Source: Azorhizobium oxalatiphilum (GTDB lineage: Bacteria > Pseudomonadota > Alphaproteobacteria > Rhizobiales > Xanthobacteraceae). Taken from it: a stretch of 64,000 nucleotides of DNA. This document shows, piece after piece, positions 47,765-56,967 of this stretch (the first letter of the stretch is position 1; the number at the start of each line of letters is the position of its first letter). The notes beneath the pieces are model-generated. The model had not been told where the DNA came from. It made no database searches and was given only the letters and a program-made list of their open reading frames with translations. The DNA is taken from assembly GCF_014635325.1 (NCBI RefSeq), contig NZ_BMCT01000006.1, positions 186,001-250,000 on the forward strand. Direction: 5' to 3'. The translations under genes and the position numbers were made by a program.

Positions 47765-48646
47765 ATGACGATGCCTGACGACCAGGCCGACACCCGCACC
47801 GACGACACGCTGGCGCTGTCCCCGCGCTCGGGCGCTCCCGGTGCGCCGCGCATTCTCGCGCTCGCCAACCAGAAGGGCGGCGTGGGCAAGACCACCACGG
47901 CCATCAATCTCGGCACCGCGCTCGCCGCCATCGGTGAAACCGTTCTGGTGATTGATCTGGACCCGCAGGGCAATGCCTCCACCGGCCTCGGCATCGACCG
48001 CCGCGCCCGCAAGCTCTCCACCTATGACGTGTTGTGCGGCGAAGCGACCTTGCGCGATGCCATTCAGGAAAGCGGCGTGCCGCAGCTCCATGTGGCGCCC
48101 TCGACGCTGGATCTTTCCGGCCTTGAGCTGGAGATCGCCAACGAGCGCGACCGCGCCTTCCGTTTGCGCAATGCCGTCAAGGCTTTGACCGAGGACGAGA
48201 GCGGCCCGCGCTACTCTTACATCCTCATCGATTGCCCGCCCTCGCTGTCGCTGATCACGGTCAACGCCATGGCGGCGGCCCATGCCATCGTGGTGCCGCT
48301 GCAATGCGAGTTCTTCGCGCTGGAGGGCCTCTCCCAGCTGCTGAAGACGGTGGAGCAGGTGCGCACGGGCCTCAATCCCGGCCTCTCCATCCACGGCATC
48401 GTGCTGACCATGTTCGATGCCCGTAACAATCTGTCCGAGCAGGTGGTGGCGGATGTGCGCCAGTTCATGGGCGACAAGGTCTATGAGACGGTGATCCCGC
48501 GCAATGTGCGCGTCTCCGAGGCGCCGTCCTACGGCAAGCCGGTTCTGCTCTACGATCTGAAATGCGCCGGCTCGCAGGCCTATCTGCGGCTGGCCTCCGA
48601 AGTGATCCAGCGCGAGCGGGCGGCCCGCGCCGCCGCCGCGGCCTGA
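47765..48646 (+). CDS. parA: Chromosome partitioning ATPase ParA (Soj)
   Basis: ParA is the Walker-type ATPase that, with ParB-parS, moves the origin to the opposite pole. The 293-residue protein has the deviant Walker A NQKGGVGKTTTA at 35-46 with signature Lys37, the DLDPQGNAS motif, IIDCPPSLSLITVNAM-like Walker B and PLQCEFFALEGLSQL. A short acidic N-terminal tail (1-28) lacks a DNA-binding domain, typical of chromosomal (type Ib-like) ParA. ATG 47765 follows AGGGGAAGA. parB follows after 23 bp. Confidence 0.97.
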   Translation: MTMPDDQADTRTDDTLALSPRSGAPGAPRILALANQKGGVGKTTTAINLGTALAAIGETVLVIDLDPQGNASTGLGIDRRARKLSTYDVLCGEATLRDAIQESGVPQLHVAPSTLDLSGLELEIANERDRAFRLRNAVKALTEDESGPRYSYILIDCPPSLSLITVNAMAAAHAIVVPLQCEFFALEGLSQLLKTVEQVRTGLNPGLSIHGIVLTMFDARNNLSEQVVADVRQFMGDKVYETVIPRNVRVSEAPSYGKPVLLYDLKCAGSQAYLRLASEVIQRERAARAAAAA

Positions 48647-48669
48647 CGTGATATAAGGAAAATAATCCC

Positions 48670-49596
48670 ATGGCGGAAGAAGGTCGCTCGCGCCTGGGGC
48701 GCGGGCTCGCGGCCCTGATCGGCGACATGGGCGAGGCGGATACGCCGCCGAAGCCCGGCGCGGCGCCCGCGCGCGCCGGCAGTGGCGGCGTGCGGAAACT
48801 GCCCATCGAGCAGGTGAAACCCAGCGCCCGCAATCCGCGCCGTACCTTCGTGGAAGAGGGGCTGGAGGAACTGGCCGCCTCCATCCGCGAGAAGGGCATC
48901 ATCCAACCCATCGTGGTGCGTCCCGTGGGCGGCGCCTTCGAGATCGTGGCCGGTGAGCGCCGCTGGCGGGCGGCCCAGCGCGCCAGCCTGCACGAAGTGC
49001 CGGTGGTCGTGATCGAATTGAACGATCGCGAGGCGCTGGAGATCGCCATCATCGAGAACGTCCAGCGCTCGGACCTGAACGCGCTGGAAGAGGCCATGGG
49101 CTATGAGGCCCTGATGGCTCAGTTCGATTATTCGCAGGGCGATCTCGCAAAGGTCATCGGCAAGAGCCGTCCGCACATCGCCAACACCATCCGCCTGCTG
49201 AAGCTGCCGGAGAGCGTGAAGGCCTATCTGGCCGACGGCCGCCTCACCGCCGGCCACGCCCGCGCGCTGCTGGCCCATGAGGATCCCGAGCGCCTCGTGC
49301 GGGCGGTGGTGGAGAAGCGCCTCTCCGTGCGCGACGTGGAGGCGCTGACCAAGACCAAGCAGGCCCTGACCGGCAAGGACGCGGGCAAGGCGGAGGCGGG
49401 CAAGGCGGAAGCCGCCGCCCCGGCCAAGGATGCCGACACGCGGGCGCTGGAGAAGCGCCTTACGGAAACGCTGGGCCTTGTGGTCAACCTGCAGGCCAAG
49501 AGCGGCGGGAATGGCGAGGCGGGCGAACTGCGCATCCGCTATTCCGACCTCGACCAGCTCGACCAGCTCTGCCGCCGGCTGGGGCTGGATAGCTAA
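48670..49596 (+). CDS. parB: Chromosome partitioning protein ParB (Spo0J)
   Basis: ParB is the CTP-dependent clamp that loads at parS and spreads. The 308-residue protein has the N-terminal LGRGLAALIGD segment (ParA contact), the CTPase motifs NPRRTF and GERRWR (95-100), ENVQRSDLNALEEA (129-142), the helix-turn-helix region (about 155-178, GDLAKVIGKSRPHIANTIRLLKLP) and a C-terminal dimerisation domain. An Ala/Lys repeat (GKAEAGKAEAAAPAK) forms a linker at about 240-255. The four parS sites in the window are its expected targets. Confidence 0.97.
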   Translation: MAEEGRSRLGRGLAALIGDMGEADTPPKPGAAPARAGSGGVRKLPIEQVKPSARNPRRTFVEEGLEELAASIREKGIIQPIVVRPVGGAFEIVAGERRWRAAQRASLHEVPVVVIELNDREALEIAIIENVQRSDLNALEEAMGYEALMAQFDYSQGDLAKVIGKSRPHIANTIRLLKLPESVKAYLADGRLTAGHARALLAHEDPERLVRAVVEKRLSVRDVEALTKTKQALTGKDAGKAEAGKAEAAAPAKDADTRALEKRLTETLGLVVNLQAKSGGNGEAGELRIRYSDLDQLDQLCRRLGLDS

Positions 49597-49637
49597 GGGT
49601 TTTCGGGGGGGCCGCGCGGAGTGTTCCGCCCGGTCTG

Positions 49638-49675
49638 CCCCCTCCCCAACCCTCCCCCGCAAGCGGGAGAGGGGG
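49638..49675 (-). repeat. REP element R3
   Basis: CCCTCCCCAACCCTCCCCCGCAAGCGGGAGAG... is the same orientation as R2, paired with R4 about 83 bp away. Confidence 0.7.
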
Positions 49676-49758
49676 CGCGTTACGCAAAAGGGGTGAGCGG
49701 TCCCGGAAAGCCGGGGCCGTAAGACACCTTCCTCCGTCGGCGCCGACCTAACCGATTT

Positions 49759-49795
49759 CACCCTCTCCCGCTTGCGGGGGAGGGCAGGGAGGGGG
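49759..49795 (+). repeat. REP element R4
   Basis: CACCCTCTCCCGCTTGCGGGGGAGG... is oriented as R1. Confidence 0.7.
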
Positions 49796-49912
49796 CCGGA
49801 GCGCAGCTCCGGAAACCCTCGCCGCCGGGCGCCTCTCCCGCGAGGGAAGAGCCGCCACCTTCCGTATCCTCGCCGCCCGCCGGCCTTCAGTCTTGGCACC
49901 GATTTGGCACCC

Positions 49913-52741
49913 ATGATGGACGACACCGCATTGCCCGCCCGCGCCGACGCCGACGTGGAAGATCTCTCCCCGGCCGAGGACGCAGGCGCCAAGACCGCCA
50001 GCGCCAAGACCGCCGGCACGGACAAATCCAGCGCCGACAAGGACAATCGCGTCTCGCCCATGATGGCGCAGTATGTGGAGATCAAGGCCGCCAATCCGGG
50101 CAGCCTGCTGTTCTACCGCATGGGCGACTTCTACGAGCTGTTCTTCGAGGACGCCGAGATCGCCGCGCAGGCGCTGGGCATCGTGCTCACCAAGCGCGGG
50201 AAGCATCTGGGCGAGGACATCCCCATGTGCGGCGTGCCGCTGGTGCGCGCCGAGGAATATCTGCACAAGCTGATCGCGCTGGGCCATCGCGTCGCCGTCT
50301 GCGACCAGCTGGAAGACCCGGCCGAGGCCAAGAAGCGCGGCTCGAAAAGCGTGGTCCGCCGCGATGTCACCCGCCTCGTCACCCCCGGCACCATCACCGA
50401 GGATTCGCTGCTCGACGCCAAGCGCGAGAACGTGCTGCTGGCGGTCGCCCGCACCCGCGCCACCGGCGATGGCGCCTATGACTATGCGCTGGCCTTCACC
50501 GACGTCTCCACCGGCTCGTTCCGGGTGGTGGCGAGCGACCACGAGATGCTGGCGGCGGACCTTGCCCGCATCGACGCCGCCGAAATCCTGATCTCCGATG
50601 CCGTCTATGACGACGAGGAGATGCGCGACTTCTGGCGCGATCTGGAAACCCCCGTCACCCCGCTGCCCAAGCAGAGCTTTGATGGTCCGCAGGCGGAAAA
50701 GCGCCTCGCCGGTTTCTTCGGCGTCGCGACCGCAGATGCCTTCGGCAGCTTCTCACGGGCCGAGCTGATCGCCGCCGCCGCCATCGTCGCTTACATCGAG
50801 CGCACCCAGCTCGGCGCCCGCCCGGCCCTTGCTCCGCCCCAGCGCGAGGCGGACGGCGGCTCGATGCTGATCGACGCCGGCACGCGGGTGAATCTGGAAC
50901 TCATCCGCACCACCTCCGGCGAGCGGCGCGGCTCTTTGCTCGCCGCCGTGGATCGCACCGTCACCGCCGCCGGTGCGCGCCTGCTCTCCCGCCGCCTGTC
51001 CGAGCCGCTCACCGACATCGCCGCCATCCGCGCCCGGCATGATGCGGTGGGCTTCCTGGTGGAGGAGACCGAGCTGCGCGATGGCTTGCGCAAGCGCCTC
51101 GCTGCCGCCCCTGATCTGGCCCGCGCCCTCTCCCGCCTCTCGCTCCAGCGCGGCTCCCCGCGTGATCTGGGGGCCATTGCGGCCGGCCTGAAGGAAGGTC
51201 TAGCCATCTCCTCGCTGTTCGGCGTCGAGCCGCCCCGTGATCTGGCCCGCTGCGCCCGCCGCCTCGCCGCCGTGGAGCCGTGGCTGGCCGAGGAGCTGAC
51301 CGCCGCACTGGCCGACGACCTCCCGCACAACCGCCGCGACGGCGGCTTCGTGCGGCAGGGCTACGACCTCGACCTCGATTCCACCCGCTCGCTGCGTGAC
51401 GAGAGCCGCCGCGTGGTGGCGGCGCTGGAGCAGCGCTATATCGAGGAGACCGGGGTCCGGTCTCTGAAGATCAAGCACAACGGCGTGCTGGGCTATTTCG
51501 TGGAAGTGACGGCGCAGAATGCCGATCGCCTGCGTGAAGAGCCGTTCAACGCCACCTTCGTGCACCGCCAGACCATGGCGGGCGCGGTGCGCTTCACCTC
51601 CGTGGAGCTGGGCGAGCTGGAAAGCCGCATCGCCAGTGCCGGCGAGCGCGCGCTGGCGCTGGAACAGGCCATCTTCGACAAGCTGGCGGCCGCCGTGGTC
51701 GCCGCCTCCGGCCCCATCCGCGACGCCGCCGAGGCGCTGGCCGAGCTGGACGTGCTCTCCGGCCTCGCCCGCCTTGCGGTGGATGAGCGCTACGTGCGCC
51801 CGGAGATGACCGAGGGCGTGGACTTCGCCATTTCCGGCGGCCGCCATCCGGTGGTGGAGCAGGCGCTGGCGCGCGGCTCCGGCGGCCCGTTCGTCGCCAA
51901 TGACTGCGATCTCTCCGCCCCGGAGAGCATGAAGGACGCCCGCATCTGGCTGGTGACGGGTCCGAACATGGCCGGTAAGTCCACCTTCCTGCGGCAGAAC
52001 GCGCTGATCGCCGTGCTGGCGCAGGCGGGCGGCTTCGTGCCGGTCACGTCCGCGAAGCTCGGCATCGTCGACCGTCTGTTCTCCCGCGTGGGTGCGGCGG
52101 ACGATCTGGCGCGCGGGCGCTCCACCTTCATGGTGGAGATGGTGGAAACCGCCGCCATCCTCAATCAGGCCACCCCGAAGTCGCTGGTGATCCTCGACGA
52201 GATCGGGCGCGGCACCTCCACCTTCGACGGCATGTCCATCGCGTGGGCGAGCCTCGAGCATCTGCACGAGATGAACCGCTGCCGGGCGCTGTTCGCCACC
52301 CATTTCCACGAGCTGACCGCGCTGACCCAGCGCTGCAACCGCCTCGCCAACGCCACCGTGAAGGTGACGGAATGGCAGGGCGACGTGGTGTTCCTGCACG
52401 AGGTGGTGCCGGGGGCTGCGGATCGCTCCTACGGCATTCAGGTGGCCAAGCTCGCCGGCCTGCCCAAGGCGGTGATCGCGCGCGCCAAGGCGGTGCTGGC
52501 GGAGCTGGAGGCGGCCGAGCGGGTGTCGCCGGCGCAGCGTCTGCTGGACGAACTGCCGCTGTTCGCGGCGGCGGCGCGGCCGGTGTCGTCGGGCAGTGCG
52601 GTGTCGGCGGAGCCCCTGCCGCCCGAGCCGGCACTGATGGAGCTGGAAGCGCTCGATCCGGACAGCCTCACCCCGAGGGCGGCGCTCGATGCGCTCTATC
52701 GCCTGAAGGCGCTGCTGGCGGAGTCCAAGGGCGAGTATTGA
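49913..52741 (+). CDS. mutS: DNA mismatch repair protein MutS
   Basis: MutS recognises mismatches and starts repair. The 942-residue protein has the mismatch-binding domain ([18 protein letters not shown], whose F-Y-E segment stacks on the mismatch), connector and lever domains, and the ATPase with Walker [11 protein letters not shown] (about 682-691), Walker B region [16 protein letters not shown] (Asp762) and the HTH end. An unusual 45-residue Ala/Thr/Lys-rich N-terminal tail ([21 protein letters not shown]) precedes the domain. ATGs at 49913 and 49916 are the likely starts. It ends next to a REP pair. Confidence 0.96.
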   Translation: MMDDTALPARADADVEDLSPAEDAGAKTASAKTAGTDKSSADKDNRVSPMMAQYVEIKAANPGSLLFYRMGDFYELFFEDAEIAAQALGIVLTKRGKHLGEDIPMCGVPLVRAEEYLHKLIALGHRVAVCDQLEDPAEAKKRGSKSVVRRDVTRLVTPGTITEDSLLDAKRENVLLAVARTRATGDGAYDYALAFTDVSTGSFRVVASDHEMLAADLARIDAAEILISDAVYDDEEMRDFWRDLETPVTPLPKQSFDGPQAEKRLAGFFGVATADAFGSFSRAELIAAAAIVAYIERTQLGARPALAPPQREADGGSMLIDAGTRVNLELIRTTSGERRGSLLAAVDRTVTAAGARLLSRRLSEPLTDIAAIRARHDAVGFLVEETELRDGLRKRLAAAPDLARALSRLSLQRGSPRDLGAIAAGLKEGLAISSLFGVEPPRDLARCARRLAAVEPWLAEELTAALADDLPHNRRDGGFVRQGYDLDLDSTRSLRDESRRVVAALEQRYIEETGVRSLKIKHNGVLGYFVEVTAQNADRLREEPFNATFVHRQTMAGAVRFTSVELGELESRIASAGERALALEQAIFDKLAAAVVAASGPIRDAAEALAELDVLSGLARLAVDERYVRPEMTEGVDFAISGGRHPVVEQALARGSGGPFVANDCDLSAPESMKDARIWLVTGPNMAGKSTFLRQNALIAVLAQAGGFVPVTSAKLGIVDRLFSRVGAADDLARGRSTFMVEMVETAAILNQATPKSLVILDEIGRGTSTFDGMSIAWASLEHLHEMNRCRALFATHFHELTALTQRCNRLANATVKVTEWQGDVVFLHEVVPGAADRSYGIQVAKLAGLPKAVIARAKAVLAELEAAERVSPAQRLLDELPLFAAAARPVSSGSAVSAEPLPPEPALMELEALDPDSLTPRAALDALYRLKALLAESKGEY

Positions 52742-52784
52742 GGCGAAGCGGAGGGGGGGGGGGCGCAGGTCGAAGCGCGCTTGT

Positions 52785-52820
52785 CCCTCCCGCACCCTCT
52801 CCCCGCAGGTGGGAGAGAGC
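52785..52820 (-). repeat. REP element R5 (degenerate)
   Basis: CCCTCCCGCACCCTCTCCCCGCAGGTGGGAGAG... is the most diverged unit, with loop CAGGTG in place of CAAGCG. It pairs with R6 in the mutS-purH gap. Confidence 0.6.
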
Positions 52821-52866
52821 TTTTTGGGCAGGCATGAGCGAGCCGCCCGCATTCATTGCAACAGGT

Positions 52867-52903
52867 CCCCTCTCCCGCTTGCGGGGGAGGGATAGGGAGG
52901 GGG
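52867..52903 (+). repeat. REP element R6
   Basis: CCCCTCTCCCGCTTGCGGGGGAGGG... is near-identical to R1. Confidence 0.7.
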
Positions 52904-52946
52904 CACTGGCGGGCCGGTTAAGCCCGGATTGTGCCCCCCCAAACCC

Positions 52947-54536
52947 TCAGTGCTTGAAGTGGCGCACGCCGGTGAAGACCATGGCGAGGCCAGCCGCATC
53001 CGCAGCGGCGATCACCTCGGCATCGCGCATGGAGCCGCCCGGCTGGATCACCGCCGTGGCGCCCGCCTCCACCGCCGCCAGCAGGCCGTCGGCGAAGGGG
53101 AAGAAGGCGTCGGAGGCCACCACGGAGCCCTTGGTCAGCGGCTCGGCGAGGCCGGCGGCTTCCGCCGCATCAATGGCCTTGCGGGCGGCGATGCGGGCCG
53201 AATCCACGCGGCTCATCTGGCCGGCGCCGATGCCCACCGTCGCGCCGTTCTTGGCGTAGATGATGGTGTTGGACTTCACATGCTTCGCCACCCGGAAGGC
53301 GAAGCGCAGGTCCGCCAGCTCCTGATCGGTGGGGGCACGCTTGGTGACGACCTTCAGCTCCAGATCGTCCACGCTGGCATTGTCGCGGGTCTGCACCAGC
53401 AGCCCGCCGGCCACCGTGCGGACATTGAGGCCGGGAGCGCGCACGTTCGGCAAGGCGCCAGTGAGCAGCAGGCGCAGGTTCTTCTTGGCGCCGATCATGG
53501 CGATCGCCTCCTCGGTGGCGTCGGGGGCGACGATCACCTCGGTGAAGATCTCGGTCATCAGGCGGGCCGCGTCCGCATCCAGCGTCTGGTTGACGGCGAT
53601 GATGCCGCCGAAGGCCGAGACGGGATCACAGGCCAGTGCCTTGGTATAGGCCTCGGCGAGGGATGAGCCTTCCGCCACGCCGCAGGGGTTGGCGTGCTTG
53701 ACGATCACGACAGCCGGGGTGCGGGCGGGATGGAACTCGGCCACCGCCTCGAAGGCGGCGTCGGTGTCGTTGATGTTGTTGAAGGAGAGCTGCTTGCCCT
53801 GCACCTGACGGGCGGTGGCGACGCCGGGGCGGCTCTCGTCGGAGGCGTAGAAGGCTGCCTTCTGGTGCGGGTTCTCGCCATAGCGCAGGCTCTCGATGAG
53901 CTTGCCGCCGACCGCGCGGAACAGCGGGGCCTCGGCCTCCACCTGACCGGCGAACCAGTTGGAGATGGCCGCATCATAGGCGGCGGTGCGGGCATAGGCG
54001 GTCTGGGCAAGGCGCTTGCGCAGCTTCAGGGTCGTGCCGCCATGGGCCGCCACCTCGGCGAGGATGGCGTCATAGTCGGAAACGTCCACCACCACGGCCA
54101 CGTCATTGTGGTTCTTGGCGGCGCCACGGATCAGGGCCGGGCCGCCGATGTCGATATTCTCGATCACGTCGTCGAACTCGGCACCGCGGGCGACGGTCGC
54201 CTCGAACGGATAGAGGTTCACCACCACGAGGTCGATGGGGGCGATGGCATGCTCGGCCATGGAGGCCTGATGGCCGGCATCGGCGCGGATGGCGAGAATG
54301 CCGCCATGCACGTTGGGATGCAGGGTCTTCACCCGGCCGTCCATCATCTCGGGGAAGCCCGTGAGGTCGGAGACGTCCTTCACCGGCAGGCCGGCATCGG
54401 CCAGCGCCTTGCGGGTGCCGCCGGTGGAGACCAGTTCCACGCCGCCTTTGGCCAGCGCGGTGGCGAAGGCGACCAGCCCGGTCTTGTCGGAGACCGACAG
54501 CAGGGCGCGAGTGATGGGACGGACGTCGGCGGACAT
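52947..54536 (-). CDS. purH: Bifunctional AICAR transformylase/IMP cyclohydrolase PurH
   Basis: PurH performs the last two steps of IMP synthesis. The 529-residue protein begins with the MGS-like cyclohydrolase domain ([53 protein letters not shown]) and continues with the transformylase domain (RYGENPHQ 218-225; [11 protein letters not shown] with catalytic Lys280-His281; [20 protein letters not shown]). Both halves are complete, with no frameshift. The start at 54536 is standard. It is on the opposite strand to mutS and convergent with it. Confidence 0.97.
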   Translation of the reverse strand: MSADVRPITRALLSVSDKTGLVAFATALAKGGVELVSTGGTRKALADAGLPVKDVSDLTGFPEMMDGRVKTLHPNVHGGILAIRADAGHQASMAEHAIAPIDLVVVNLYPFEATVARGAEFDDVIENIDIGGPALIRGAAKNHNDVAVVVDVSDYDAILAEVAAHGGTTLKLRKRLAQTAYARTAAYDAAISNWFAGQVEAEAPLFRAVGGKLIESLRYGENPHQKAAFYASDESRPGVATARQVQGKQLSFNNINDTDAAFEAVAEFHPARTPAVVIVKHANPCGVAEGSSLAEAYTKALACDPVSAFGGIIAVNQTLDADAARLMTEIFTEVIVAPDATEEAIAMIGAKKNLRLLLTGALPNVRAPGLNVRTVAGGLLVQTRDNASVDDLELKVVTKRAPTDQELADLRFAFRVAKHVKSNTIIYAKNGATVGIGAGQMSRVDSARIAARKAIDAAEAAGLAEPLTKGSVVASDAFFPFADGLLAAVEAGATAVIQPGGSMRDAEVIAAADAAGLAMVFTGVRHFKH

Positions 54537-54693
54537 GGGGCACTCCGGAAACGGGGGATTTTGCCCGCTCGCCTATCACGGGCGGGCCATGCCGTCATCC
54601 GTCGCGCGGCGAGAGCCGGCCCTGCGTGGGGAACAGGGCGGCGCAGCCCGCGGGCCTGCCGCCGCGCGGACATATCTGAAAACGATATTATTA

Positions 54694-54721
54694 TTGACGA
54701 GACAACCAATGATTGTAACTT
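54694..54721 (+). promoter_or_regulatory. Putative promoter of the unknown 145-residue gene
   Basis: TTGACG, a 16-bp spacer and TAACTT lie in a stretch of about 30% G+C (54681-54720), 83 bp upstream of the ATG at 54805. This is a sigma-70-like guess only. Confidence 0.35.
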
Positions 54722-54804
54722 GAGCTGGACCAGATGCAGAGGCGTGCGGGCGCCTGCCGCGCCCGATCCAATGGGGCATCTGGATAGCCGAAGGAGAGTC
54801 GACG

Positions 54805-55242
54805 ATGGCTTTTTCCGAGGATGCTCTCACGTCCCTCAGCAGCGCCCTTTCGAAAAAGGGGATCGCGCTGGACAAGGACCATCTGCTTGCCGTCAGCGCG
54901 CTGGCGGAAAACCCCGAAGACCTCGGCCTCGAGATCGAACGCACGATCACGATCGACGTCAGGAATGGCCGCGGCCGCTTCGAGGGGACCTACCCCTCGC
55001 TCTTTGCCAGCGTCATGGGCACGCTCATCATCGAGAAGCCGGAGACGCCGGACATCTGGCATATCCATGCCAAGGATCATCATAACGACCGCGTCATCTA
55101 CGATGGCCGTACCAGCTTCAAGGAAGAGGTCAATTTTGCCTACCGCTGCGGCATCCTGATCAAGGTCGATGTGGCGGCGGCAAACATTTCAAATCCGCAT
55201 TTCAGCGGGCCGTTGCAGGCAAAAATCAAAATCAGACTCTAG
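54805..55242 (+). CDS. Hypothetical protein (145 residues), AT-rich promoter
   Basis: The protein is not recognised. It begins MAFSEDALTSLSSALSKKGIALDKDHLLAVSALAENPEDLGLEIERTITIDVRNGRGRF (helical, then beta-rich) and continues with alternating strands (GTLIIEKPETPDIWHIHAKDHHNDRVIYDGRTSFKEEVNFAYRCGILIKVDV). No signal peptide or membrane segment; the His-rich DIWHIHAKDHHND might bind metal. A single Cys occurs. GAAGGAG precedes the start, the upstream DNA is AT-rich (30%), and a terminator follows, so it is a complete transcription unit. Origin and role are unknown. Confidence 0.65.
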   Translation: MAFSEDALTSLSSALSKKGIALDKDHLLAVSALAENPEDLGLEIERTITIDVRNGRGRFEGTYPSLFASVMGTLIIEKPETPDIWHIHAKDHHNDRVIYDGRTSFKEEVNFAYRCGILIKVDVAAANISNPHFSGPLQAKIKIRL

Positions 55243-55262
55243 AAAATGACGGCAGAAGCAGA

Positions 55263-55296
55263 AACGCGCCGGTGGGCTCTGGCCCGCCGGCGCGTT
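55263..55296 (+). terminator. Hairpin terminator of the 145-residue gene
   Basis: AACGCGCCGGTGGGC and GCCCGCCGGCGCGTT form a 15-bp stem with one G-T pair and a TCTG loop. The following T-run is weak (GTTCTTC). It may serve the convergent gene as well. Confidence 0.65.
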
Positions 55297-55326
55297 GTTC
55301 TTCATGCACCCATATGGCCGAGGCGG

Positions 55327-55800
55327 TTACTGCGCCTGCGTGGAAGGCTGCGCGGGCGCAGGGGCCGGGGTGGTGGTGGCCTGCGGCGCGGGCTCCGGGG
55401 CTGGGGCCGGACGGTTCGGGGTGGAGCCCGTCGTCGTCGGATCGGCCTTGGACTCGGTGCTGGTGGCGGACGCCGGGGTCGCCTGACCGGGCTTGGCCTG
55501 ATCTGCCTTCGCCTGCGAGTTCACCCGCTGCTGCGATTTGCTGGTGGTCTTGCGGCTTTTGTGGGTGCCGGTGTTCTGGGGAATGCCGAGCACGCCCTTC
55601 ACACCGCCGGCCACGCCACCGGCGACACCGCCAACCACGCCACCGACACCGGCGCCCACGGGGCCGGCCACGTTATTTCCGGTCGCCGCGCCCTGCTGGG
55701 CACCGCGCACCACGCCCTGTGCCGATACCGGGGCGGCGGCCAGTGACAGGCCCACGAGGGCGATCACGATCGCGGAAGACTTTTTCGCCTTGGATTTCAT
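55327..55800 (-). CDS. Exported glycine-zipper protein with Pro/Ala/Thr tail
   Basis: The 157-residue protein has a clear signal peptide (MKSKAKKSSAIVIALVGLSLAAAPVSAQG; cleavage after VSA), a central glycine-zipper block (VVRGAQQGAATGNNVAGPVGAGVGGVVGGVAGGVAGGVKGVLG, about 30-75) and a disordered Ser/Thr/Pro/Ala-rich C-terminus with PAPAPEPAPQATTTPAPAPAQPS. Zipper segments of this type may insert in membranes or assemble. No family can be named. It lies between the unknown gene and the exopolysaccharide cluster on the minus strand. Confidence 0.7.
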   Translation of the reverse strand: MKSKAKKSSAIVIALVGLSLAAAPVSAQGVVRGAQQGAATGNNVAGPVGAGVGGVVGGVAGGVAGGVKGVLGIPQNTGTHKSRKTTSKSQQRVNSQAKADQAKPGQATPASATSTESKADPTTTGSTPNRPAPAPEPAPQATTTPAPAPAQPSTQAQ

Positions 55801-55980
55801 GTCTGATCTCCTCTCCTTGGCGACTCAACCGGAACAGCGAAGCTCGGTTCCCAGGAAGAGGCCAAAAGGCGCACCGGCGTATCATTTCGGGACAGGACTA
55901 CCGGGGAAAGCGAACAGCACCGGAACAGACCCGGCCCGAATCGGATGGCCGGGGATGTGCGGGGTTCGTTCCCCCTGCCT

Positions 55981-56946
55981 TCAGCCGAAACGGGCGGCGA
56001 CCGCATCCACCATGCGCTGGGCCAGTTCCTTTTCGCCGCCCTGCACAATGGCATAGGCGAGGCCCTTCTCTGCGGTGCGGGTGCGCAGGGCATCGTCGGT
56101 CCAGGCGCGCCGGATGACGGCGGCGAGCGCGGCCGGGTCTTCCGGCGGCGCGGTCAGCACCTCGTCGGTGAAGATGTCCGACATGCCCGGCCCCTCGGAG
56201 CCGATCACGCATTTGCCGAGCCGCATGGCGTTGAGCGCGGTGGAGATGCCGGAGGCGACGATGGAGGATTTCAGCACCGGGATCACCACCAGCTTCGCCC
56301 GCGCCAGCATGCGCACCTGCGCCATCTGGCTGCCGTCGTCATCCAGCTGGGCGACATTGCGCGGCAACTGGTCCAGCGTCCGGGTGAAGCGGGCGCCGTG
56401 GGCCTGAAGGTCGGCCGGGTTCACGCGGGCGATGGCACCGGGCAGGTCAAGCTGTTCCATGGCGGCGAAGAAGGTGTCGAAGTCGCGTAGCGAGCGGCCG
56501 AAGCAGAGCACATAGTCCTCCGCCGTCTCGGCGGCGGCGACCTCAGCGGCGTTGATGTTCACCTTGAACGGCACGAAGGCGCAGCGCTCGGGGGGAATGC
56601 CGAACACCTCGGTGAGACCCCGCACATCGCTGAACAGGTTGAGATAGAGGTCCGCCCGCGAGATCAGCGCCCGCTTGAAGGGGTGCAGCAGCTTCGCCTT
56701 GGAGGTGGTGGGCCGGCGCAGCACGATGTCGGAGACCACCAGCGGCCGCCGCGCGGGCGGCCAGAGATTGGCGAGCGCCATGCCCATGGTCAGCTCGGGA
56801 TCGCAATTGACGAGGCAGACGCTGTCCTTCGGCTCGGCGGCGGCGCGCATCTCCGCCGCCGTGCGGGCCAGCACCCGCACGCCGCTCTTGCCGTCGCTGG
56901 CCCGCCAGTGCTCGGGAACGGCGGGCCAGTTGGTGACGATGCGCAT
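55981..56946 (-). CDS. GT-B-type glycosyltransferase (polysaccharide cluster)
   Basis: The 321-residue protein resembles family-1-like GT-B glycosyltransferases: an N-terminal segment with PLVVSDIVLRRPTTSKAKLLHPFKRALISRADLYLNLFSDVRGLTEVFGIPPERCAFVPF, and a C-terminal donor domain with VLCFGRSLRDFDTFFAAME, VVIPVLKSSIVASGISTALNAMRLGKCVIGSEGPGMSDIF, the latter being the usual Glu/Gly donor-binding site. Sugar donor unknown. No membrane segment. It lies 21 bp after a membrane mannosyltransferase-like gene on the same strand, so both probably make a surface polysaccharide. Confidence 0.8.
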   Translation of the reverse strand: MRIVTNWPAVPEHWRASDGKSGVRVLARTAAEMRAAAEPKDSVCLVNCDPELTMGMALANLWPPARRPLVVSDIVLRRPTTSKAKLLHPFKRALISRADLYLNLFSDVRGLTEVFGIPPERCAFVPFKVNINAAEVAAAETAEDYVLCFGRSLRDFDTFFAAMEQLDLPGAIARVNPADLQAHGARFTRTLDQLPRNVAQLDDDGSQMAQVRMLARAKLVVIPVLKSSIVASGISTALNAMRLGKCVIGSEGPGMSDIFTDEVLTAPPEDPAALAAVIRRAWTDDALRTRTAEKGLAYAIVQGGEKELAQRMVDAVAARFG

Positions 56947-56967
56947 GGGTCGCTCCCCGCTTCCGGC

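Larger units (their letters stand above)
49597..49912. other. 316-bp intergenic region parB-mutS with REP pair
   Basis: It contains REP units R3 and R4 in opposite orientation; nothing else is recognisable. A 47-residue in-frame extension of mutS into this region is repeat-derived and was rejected. Confidence 0.55.
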
